This document shows, piece after piece, positions 5,097-10,385 of a DNA stretch of 10,385 nt. The position numbers and the translations under genes were made by a program. Within the stretch, counting starts at the first letter, position 1; each line of letters begins with the position of its first letter. This DNA comes from Acidobacteriota bacterium (GTDB lineage: Bacteria; Acidobacteriota; Vicinamibacteria; Vicinamibacterales; SCN-69-37). The DNA is taken from NCBI GenBank assembly GCA_024653875.1, contig JANLHE010000094.1, positions 1 to 10,385 on the forward strand, in the 5' to 3' direction. The notes under the pieces are model-generated. The model ran no database searches, was not told the DNA's origin, and was given only the letters and a program-made list of their open reading frames with translations.

Positions 5097-7019
5097 ATGG
5101 CTTCATACACCGCAAAAGACATCACTGTTCTTGAAGGGCTCGAACCCGTTCGCCGCCGGCCGGGCATGTACATCGGAGGCGTGGGGTCCCCGGGATTGCA
5201 CCACCTGGTGTGGGAGATTCTGGACAACGCCGTCGACGAGGCCATGAACGGCCATGCCTCGCATATTGACGTCACGCTTCATGCCGACGGTGCGTCGATG
5301 ACCATTGAAGACGACGGCCGGGGAATTCCCGTCGACAAACACCCGACGACGAAGACGAGCGCGCTGGAAGTCATCTTCACGACGCTGCATGCCGGCGGCA
5401 AGTTCGACGGGCAGAACTACAAGACGGCCGGCGGCCTGCACGGCGTCGGCGCGTCGGTCGTGAACGCGCTCTCGCGCGAACTCATCGCCACCGTCAAACG
5501 CGACGGTGCGACCTGGGAGCAGCGCTACAAACAAGGCGCGCCCCAGGGGGACGTGAAGAAACTCGGCGCCGCGCGCGGCACGGGCACCAGGGTCTTCTTC
5601 CGTCCCGACTCCACGATTTTCCCCAAGACGCAGTTCGATCCGGCCATCGTCCGTGAACGGATCGAGGTGGCCAGTTACCTGCACAAGGGGTTGAAGGTTG
5701 TTTTTGAAAACGAGGGCGCCCAGGGAGGCGAACCACGGAAGGAAGTGTTCGAGCACCATGAAGGCATCGCGGACTACCTGAAGAAGATCCTGGTGGAACG
5801 CAAGGCCACGGCCGTGCACGAGCTGCCGTTTACCGTGACACGCGAGCACGACGAGACGGGACTCAAGCTGGATGTGGTGCTCCAGTGGACGGAGTCCACC
5901 GACGAGCACCTGCGCAGTTACGTCAACGGCATTCCCACCGGTTCCGGCGGCACGCACGAAAACGGCCTGCGCGGCGGGCTGGGCAAGGCCATCCGGAACT
6001 TCATCGACACCCACAACCTGTCGCCAAAAGGGGTGACGCTGACGGCCGAGGACATTCGCGAGGGCATGACCGGCGTCCTCAGTATCTTCATCACCGAGCC
6101 GCAGTTCCAGGGGCAGACCAAGGATCGACTGAACAACCCCGAGGTCACGAGCATCGTGGACTCCATGGTGCGCCCGGCACTCGAGCACTGGCTGAACCAC
6201 AACCGGAGCACGGCCGAGCAGATCGTGGCGCGCATCATCCTGGCGGCGCGCGCCCGCGAGGCCAGCCGCGCGGCGCAGGCGGAAGTCACCCGGAAGTCCG
6301 CCACCTCGTCGCGCCTGACGCTGCCGGGCAAGTTGAGCGACTGCACGTCGCCGGGCCGCGAGGAGAGCGAACTCTTCATCGTCGAAGGCGACTCGGCCGG
6401 CGGGTCGGCAAAGCAGGGGCGCGATCGGGCCCGTCAGGCCATCCTGCCGCTGCGAGGCAAGGTGTTGAACGCCGAGAGCGCGACGACTGCGAAGGTGCTC
6501 GAAAACAAGGAACTCTCGGACCTGGTGACCGCGCTCGGGTGTGGCATCGGCAAGGGATTCGAGCTGACGAAGCTCCGCTACGGCCGCGTCATCATCCTGG
6601 CCGACGCCGACTCGGACGGACACCACATTGCCACGCTGCTGCTGACATTCATCTATCGCCACATGCCGCAGCTGATCAACGCGGGCCGTGTGTATCTGGC
6701 GCAGCCGCCGCTCTACCGCATCGACGTGGGCAAAGAGACCTTCTGGGCGACCGATGAACACCACAAGGCGCAGATCCTGGGCCGCATCGGCACGCGCGGA
6801 AAGGTGGACATCACGCGGTTCAAGGGGCTGGGCGAGATGATGCCCAAGGTGCTGTGGGAAACCACGATGAACCCGCGTACGCGGCGTCTGCTGCGCGTCG
6901 GCATCGAGGATCAAATTGTCACGGACCGCATCATCAACGAGTTGATGGGGAAAGACCCGTCGGCGCGGTTCCGGTTCATCATGGAACACGCCGAGGCCGC
7001 CGAAGAACTCGACGTGTAA
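5097..7019 (+). CDS. parE: Type IIA DNA topoisomerase subunit B (ParE/GyrB family)
   Basis: This is the ATPase/TOPRIM subunit that works with a GyrA/ParC partner to pass one DNA duplex through another. The 640 residues show the GHKL ATPase (N44 in EILDNAVDEAMNG, DDGRGIP at 73-79, GGLHGVG at 114-120), the transducer, and the TOPRIM domain (EGDSAGGSAKQGRDR from E430; DADSDG at 503-508). C-terminal RFKGLGEM and the tail are intact, and there is no long insert of the E. coli GyrB type. I lean to ParE because the TOPRIM stretch reads LADADSDGHHIATLL and PPLYRIDVGKE as in topoisomerase IV, where typical GyrB has DADVDGxHIRTLL; GyrB remains possible. ATG at 5097 gives the standard start MASYTAKDITVLEGLE; an in-frame TTG at 5064 would overlap the upstream gene. 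No partner subunit is in the window. Confidence 0.94.
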   Translation: MASYTAKDITVLEGLEPVRRRPGMYIGGVGSPGLHHLVWEILDNAVDEAMNGHASHIDVTLHADGASMTIEDDGRGIPVDKHPTTKTSALEVIFTTLHAGGKFDGQNYKTAGGLHGVGASVVNALSRELIATVKRDGATWEQRYKQGAPQGDVKKLGAARGTGTRVFFRPDSTIFPKTQFDPAIVRERIEVASYLHKGLKVVFENEGAQGGEPRKEVFEHHEGIADYLKKILVERKATAVHELPFTVTREHDETGLKLDVVLQWTESTDEHLRSYVNGIPTGSGGTHENGLRGGLGKAIRNFIDTHNLSPKGVTLTAEDIREGMTGVLSIFITEPQFQGQTKDRLNNPEVTSIVDSMVRPALEHWLNHNRSTAEQIVARIILAARAREASRAAQAEVTRKSATSSRLTLPGKLSDCTSPGREESELFIVEGDSAGGSAKQGRDRARQAILPLRGKVLNAESATTAKVLENKELSDLVTALGCGIGKGFELTKLRYGRVIILADADSDGHHIATLLLTFIYRHMPQLINAGRVYLAQPPLYRIDVGKETFWATDEHHKAQILGRIGTRGKVDITRFKGLGEMMPKVLWETTMNPRTRRLLRVGIEDQIVTDRIINELMGKDPSARFRFIMEHAEAAEELDV

Positions 7020-7033
7020 GGGCCCGGCCCTAA

Positions 7034-9187
7034 TCAGAGCAGCCGCCTGGCGGCCGCCAGCACCTCGGTCAGTTCGAACGGTTCGCGCAACAACTCGTCG
7101 CCCGCCACCAGGTCGACCGGCTGATCCTGCGCCAGCAGCAGGACGCGCAGGTCCGCGCGCGTCTCGCGAAGCCGCTGGGCGAGCGTGCGGCCGCCGTCAA
7201 TGGTGACGTCGATCACCACCAGCTCAATTGGACTGGTGTATCGGCCGGCGATCAGCAGCGCCTCCGCCGACGTGGTCGTGGCGAGCACCGGCCGGCCAAG
7301 GTCCGAGAGCAGGCGCCGCAGCAACTGCCGATTGGTGGTGTCGCCCTCGACCATGAGGATGGCGGCGGGTGTGGCTTCGGGCGCCGGCGGACCCGGGAGC
7401 GCGGCCTGGGGTACGGCTCCGTCCGAGGTCACCGGCAACGTAATCGTGAAGGTCGTGCCCCGGCCGAGCTGGCTCTCGACGCCGATGGTGCCGCCGAACT
7501 GCTGCACGAGGCCGTGCACAATCGCCAGTCCCAGGCCCGCGCCCCGCTCCGTCTTCGTGGTGAAGAACGGCTCGAAGATGTGGGTCATCGTCTCGGCGTC
7601 CATGCCCGTGCCGGAGTCGCTGATCCGCAGCATTACCCGTGGGGCCGTGGGCGCGGCATAGGGCCGCGCCGCCGGTGTGGACGTCTCGATGGTGATGACG
7701 CCGCCCTTCGGCATGGCGTCCCGCGCGTTGGTGGCCAGGTTCAGGATGATCCGTTCGAACTGCAACGGATCGATGAGCACCACGTCGGCGGATGCCCGCA
7801 GCTGGACGACCAGCCGCGTGCGATCATCGAGCAGCGGTTTCAGCAGGGACTCCGCGCGCGTGATCAGTTCATGCAGGCTGACCGCGGTCAGGCGCGCCTG
7901 CTGCTTGCGGCCAAACGTCATGAGTTGGGAGGCCAGATCGGCCGCCCGTGTGGCCGCCGAGCGGATCTGGCGCACGTCTTCGTGCAACGGATTGTCGGCG
8001 TCGATCTGCTGGCTGATGATCTCCGCGCGGCCGCGCACCACCTGCACCAGGTTGTTGAAGTCATGCGCCACGGAGCCGGCGAGCCTGGCGACGGCGTCCA
8101 TCTTCCGCGCCACGCTGAGCTCGTTCTGCAGATGCAGTTCCGTGGCGGCCATCGCGTCATGTTCGCGCTCCAGCGCGCGATACGCCGCGAGGGCCATTCC
8201 CCCGAGCACCACCATGCTGGCCATCGAGATGACCTCGCGCATGTCGTGGCTGTTTATCTCTGTGAACAGGCCTGCCGCGAACAACGCGTAGTGCAGGAAC
8301 GGCAGGACGAAGGCGCTGAGCATCAGGATGTGCCCGGCGCGCAGACTGTGACGGGCGGCCGCCGGTTCGTTGAGCACGCGCTGTTCGGCGGGAAACGGCA
8401 CATGCCTGGCGCGAATCGCCAGCACGAACACCACGCCTGGCAGCGTCCAGAGATGGTCGACCAGCGTCCCTGGCGTCACGGTCAGAATGACCGGGAGGTT
8501 GAACGCTTCGTCGGCGTAGGAGAGCGCCTCGACGACGTCGCCCGCCGTCATCGCCAGGACCCCGGCAGCCAGCCAGGCGTACACGAGGCTCCAGCGTACG
8601 GACCATGTCTCGCGCCGCATCCACAGCAGGCGGCCGAGGATGACCAGGTCCAGAAGAATGTACATGTAGAACGACGGCATTGCCGAGTCGTACGCGGGCA
8701 GGTTGTACATGGCCGGCACGAGCGCGAAGTACACAAGCAGGAAGAACCCCAGCAGGGTCAAGCCGGCGGTTCGGAGCTGTTGCTCCTTGTCGCCGTGCGA
8801 TCCCGTGTGGTGCTCATGCGGGCGGAGCTCGATTGCCAGAACAAAGAAGATGTAGAAGAGCAGGTAGCCGATGTCGGCGAGCAGATCGAGCGAGAGGGAC
8901 CACCGTTCGTTTTCGACAAACACGGTCGGAAGGCTGACCACAAACCAGCACGCGAATCCAACGCCGAGGATGACCCAGAAGCGGCGTTCGGTGGCATCCG
9001 GAACCGAGGGGACCCCGACCCAGGCGGCCACGATGACCGGAATCAGTGTGGGGAGCAGCCAGTACCGCTCGCCAAACGCTTCGAGCCAGGCCCTGGAGAC
9101 GCCGGGCACAAAATACTGGGCCACGACCGCGACCCAGACCAGCGCGGTAAGGCGGACGATCCAGTCCTTGGACAGGGCGCTCAGCAT
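7034..9187 (-). CDS. Polytopic membrane hybrid histidine kinase with degenerate receiver domain
   Basis: The protein has 717 residues. The first 340 or so hold about ten hydrophobic segments (for example 9-27, 42-59, 70-90, 97-121, 139-161, 172-190, 286-308, 320-340) and no recognisable periplasmic sensor domain, so the membrane bundle itself may sense. A short coiled stretch leads to the dimerisation helix with phospho-accepting H375 (GSVAHDFNN). The ATPase domain has N487 (NARDAM), DSGTGM, FEPFFTTK and a G-box at 549-553 (GAGLG). A Pro/Ala linker precedes a receiver domain at about 610-717. That domain keeps the phospho-site D660 (VVIDV), but the acidic pair is E614-G615 and the usual Thr and Lys positions read LLAQD and LREPF. 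It is convergent with the topoisomerase gene (14-bp gap) and divergent from an ABC exporter. No response regulator gene is present, so the target is unknown. Confidence 0.93.
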   Translation of the reverse strand: MLSALSKDWIVRLTALVWVAVVAQYFVPGVSRAWLEAFGERYWLLPTLIPVIVAAWVGVPSVPDATERRFWVILGVGFACWFVVSLPTVFVENERWSLSLDLLADIGYLLFYIFFVLAIELRPHEHHTGSHGDKEQQLRTAGLTLLGFFLLVYFALVPAMYNLPAYDSAMPSFYMYILLDLVILGRLLWMRRETWSVRWSLVYAWLAAGVLAMTAGDVVEALSYADEAFNLPVILTVTPGTLVDHLWTLPGVVFVLAIRARHVPFPAEQRVLNEPAAARHSLRAGHILMLSAFVLPFLHYALFAAGLFTEINSHDMREVISMASMVVLGGMALAAYRALEREHDAMAATELHLQNELSVARKMDAVARLAGSVAHDFNNLVQVVRGRAEIISQQIDADNPLHEDVRQIRSAATRAADLASQLMTFGRKQQARLTAVSLHELITRAESLLKPLLDDRTRLVVQLRASADVVLIDPLQFERIILNLATNARDAMPKGGVITIETSTPAARPYAAPTAPRVMLRISDSGTGMDAETMTHIFEPFFTTKTERGAGLGLAIVHGLVQQFGGTIGVESQLGRGTTFTITLPVTSDGAVPQAALPGPPAPEATPAAILMVEGDTTNRQLLRRLLSDLGRPVLATTTSAEALLIAGRYTSPIELVVIDVTIDGGRTLAQRLRETRADLRVLLLAQDQPVDLVAGDELLREPFELTEVLAAARRLL

Positions 9188-9211
9188 GTGGGCAGGTCAT
9201 ACTAGCATCCG
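9188..9211. promoter_or_regulatory. Divergent promoter region between kinase and ABC exporter genes
   Basis: Only 24 bp separate two divergent start codons. Its AT-rich core holds CATACT (9198-9203) on the plus strand, eight bases before the ATG at 9212. On the minus strand it holds TAGTAT (9204-9199), eleven bases before the ATG at 9187. The two -10-like boxes overlap almost completely, so both mRNAs would be leaderless or nearly so, and the two transcription starts would probably exclude each other. Any -35 contacts fall within the opposite coding regions. Neither gene shows a Shine-Dalgarno sequence here. Confidence 0.45.
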
Positions 9212-9997
9212 ATGACGGACTCCTCCCCCTCCCCGCTCGCGCTTGAAACCACCGGCCTGCGCAAGACATTCGGCGATCTGGTGGCCGTTGATCGCATCGA
9301 TCTGGTCGTGCCCAGGGGCAGCTTCTACGGATTCCTCGGGCCGAACGGCGCCGGAAAATCCACCACGATCAAGTGCCTGACCGGGTTGCTCACGCCCACG
9401 GCCGGTCGTTTCCGCATCCTGGGCCTCGATCCGCTGTCGGATCCGGTGGCGGTCAAACGCCGGATCGGCGTGGTGCCAGAGGACCTCGCGCTGTTCGATC
9501 GCCTCAGCGGCCTCGAGACCCTGTCGTTTGTCGGGCAGGTGCACGGCCTGGCGGCGGCGCAGGTGCGCGCGCGCGCGGACGAGTTGCTGACGCTGATGGA
9601 CTTGACAAAGGCGTCCGGGGAGATGGTGGCCGACTACTCGCACGGCATGCGGAAGAAGCTCGCCCTGGCGGCCGCGCTGCTGCCGGCGCCGCGGCTGCTG
9701 TTTCTGGACGAACCGTTTGAAGGCATTGACGCGGTGGCCTCGCGGCAGATCCGGGAGTTGTTGCTGCAGTACGTCAAGGGTGGAGGCACGATCTTCCTGA
9801 CGTCGCACATTCTGGCGATCGTGGAGCGGCTCTGCGATCACCTCGGCGTGATTCATCGTGGACAACTGGTCGCGCAGGGGCCCGTGGCCGAACTGCGCGC
9901 GGGCGTGGGCCTGGACAAGTCGCTGGAGGAGATGTTCCTCGATCTGGTCGGCGCCGAGCGCGCGTCGATGCCGGCCATGGACTGGCTCGCGGAATGA
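9212..9997 (+). CDS. ABC exporter ATP-binding protein
   Basis: This is a 261-residue nucleotide-binding subunit of an ABC-2-type transporter. Motifs are complete: Walker A GPNGAGKST (43-51, K49), signature YSHGMRKKL (142-150), Walker B LLFLDEP (162-168, catalytic E167) and switch histidine H199 (LTSH). The Q-loop position reads VVPEDLALFDRL, with no glutamine visible, a variation I associate with some DrrA/EcsA-like exporters. The ATG at 9212 is chosen because LALETTGLRKTFGDL follows as expected and a -10 box stands eight bases upstream. The stop overlaps the start of the permease (ATGA), so the two form a coupled pair. No substrate-binding protein is seen, which fits export, but the substrate cannot be told from sequence. 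Confidence 0.94.
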   Translation: MTDSSPSPLALETTGLRKTFGDLVAVDRIDLVVPRGSFYGFLGPNGAGKSTTIKCLTGLLTPTAGRFRILGLDPLSDPVAVKRRIGVVPEDLALFDRLSGLETLSFVGQVHGLAAAQVRARADELLTLMDLTKASGEMVADYSHGMRKKLALAAALLPAPRLLFLDEPFEGIDAVASRQIRELLLQYVKGGGTIFLTSHILAIVERLCDHLGVIHRGQLVAQGPVAELRAGVGLDKSLEEMFLDLVGAERASMPAMDWLAE

Positions 9998-10385
9998 TCC
10001 GGTTCCTCCGCGCGTTCGCGTGGTTGCGCTGGCGGCTGTTGCTCAACGGCGTGCGCGGCAGTCGCCGCCGGGACACGCTGGAACAAGTCTCCAGGCTGCT
10101 GGCGCTCATCGTGCCCGCACTGATCGTCGTGATGTCGCTCGGATCGATTGTGATGGTGGCGGTCGCGGGATTCCTGGGAGGGCAGGCGCTGACCTCGGGT
10201 CGGTTCGCGCCACACGTGGTGGTGCTGGTGGCGCGGGGCCTGTTGCTGGTGGTGACCGCGCTGGTCGTGTTCATGCCGGTTGGCGGCGCCGCGCAGACCA
10301 CATCGACGAAGTACTCGCGCTTGTTGTTGCTGCCCATTCCGGCCCGGGGCCTGCACCTGGTCGAGGTGCTCGCCGGATTGGCGGA
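9994..10385 (+). CDS. ABC exporter permease subunit (3'-partial)
   Basis: The frame opens at ATG 9994, overlapping the ATPase stop by four bases, and runs off the window after 130 codons. It starts MIRFLRAFAWLRWRLLLNG, with an amphipathic basic N-terminus containing GSRRRD. Two hydrophobic segments follow at about residues 36-64 (LLALIVPALIVVMSLGSIV and on) and 75-98 (PHVVVLVARGLLLVVTALVV). Then comes a polar turn (GAAQTTSTKYSRL) and LLLPIPARGLHLVEVLAGL. The last stretch resembles the cytosolic loop of large ABC-2 permeases that mention sorting of exporter 'inner' and 'outer' segments, but I recognise it only by general style. Coupling to the ATPase gene is the main support for the function. 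Confidence 0.82.
   Translation, partial: MIRFLRAFAWLRWRLLLNGVRGSRRRDTLEQVSRLLALIVPALIVVMSLGSIVMVAVAGFLGGQALTSGRFAPHVVVLVARGLLLVVTALVVFMPVGGAAQTTSTKYSRLLLLPIPARGLHLVEVLAGLA

Noticed and set aside
5183..5194. Isolated GGGGTCCCC in the topoisomerase gene as another copy of the octamer family
   Set aside because: A single unit without tandem neighbours, within conserved GVGSPG codons; expected by chance in GC-rich DNA.
5103..6989. Long minus-strand open frame antisense to the topoisomerase gene
   Set aside because: It mirrors a conserved gene in GC-rich DNA where antisense stops are rare, and the translation is Arg/His/Gln-rich with no recognisable domain.
7019..7031. Small hairpin (AGGGC / GCCCT, 3-base loop) between the convergent topoisomerase and kinase genes
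   Set aside because: The stem is only five pairs and no T-tract follows on either strand, so it does not support a terminator call, although its position would suit one.
7514..9205. Long plus-strand open frame opposite the histidine kinase
   Set aside because: The kinase motifs are complete on the minus strand; this frame is charged low-complexity sequence typical of an antisense shadow.
9563..9577. Alternating purine-pyrimidine run (GTGCGCG type) that could form Z-DNA
   Set aside because: It is short and explained by Val-Arg-Ala-Arg-Ala codons in the ABC ATPase gene of a GC-rich genome.

Overview
The window is GC-rich, gene-dense bacterial chromosome with almost no intergenic space. The gene content, the PEGA/PH-like protein and the style of the genes suggest a soil-type Acidobacteriota member, perhaps the Vicinamibacteria. 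That placement is inference from general style; no rRNA or other marker here proves it. I see no tRNA, rRNA, CRISPR array, transposase or phage gene.

Layout. (1) 1-3890, plus strand: sucA (E1 of 2-oxoglutarate dehydrogenase, 5' end outside the window) and sucB (E2) with a one-base stop/start overlap; together they carry out the TCA step from 2-oxoglutarate to succinyl-CoA. (2) 3923-7019, plus strand: a membrane-anchored PEGA/PH-like protein, a small exported OB-fold (tRNA_anti-like) protein overlapping it by 4 bases, and a ParE/GyrB-type topoisomerase B subunit 5 bases further on; these probably form one operon behind a -10 box that abuts the first start codon. (3) 7034-9187, minus strand: a polytopic hybrid histidine kinase with a degenerate C-terminal receiver domain, convergent with the topoisomerase gene. 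(4) 9212-10385, plus strand: an ABC exporter ATPase and the start of its permease, divergent from the kinase across a 24-bp gap holding overlapping, oppositely directed -10-like boxes.

The most unusual structure is a short repeat DNA that builds protein linkers. An 8-bp tandem repeat (consensus GGACCCCA or GGACCCCC, nine units, 101-172) encodes the whole linker between the N-terminal segment and the catalytic part of SucA. The same octamer in reverse orientation (six units, 2994-3041) encodes the linker between the lipoyl and subunit-binding domains of SucB. The two loci share a perfect 23-bp inverted match (147-169 and 2996-3018). A separate 9-bp repeat (3153-3188) encodes the second SucB linker as Thr-Gly-Ser triplets. 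So a low-complexity, possibly dispersed repeat family appears to have colonised flexible linkers of two partner subunits of one enzyme complex, in both orientations, without breaking either frame.
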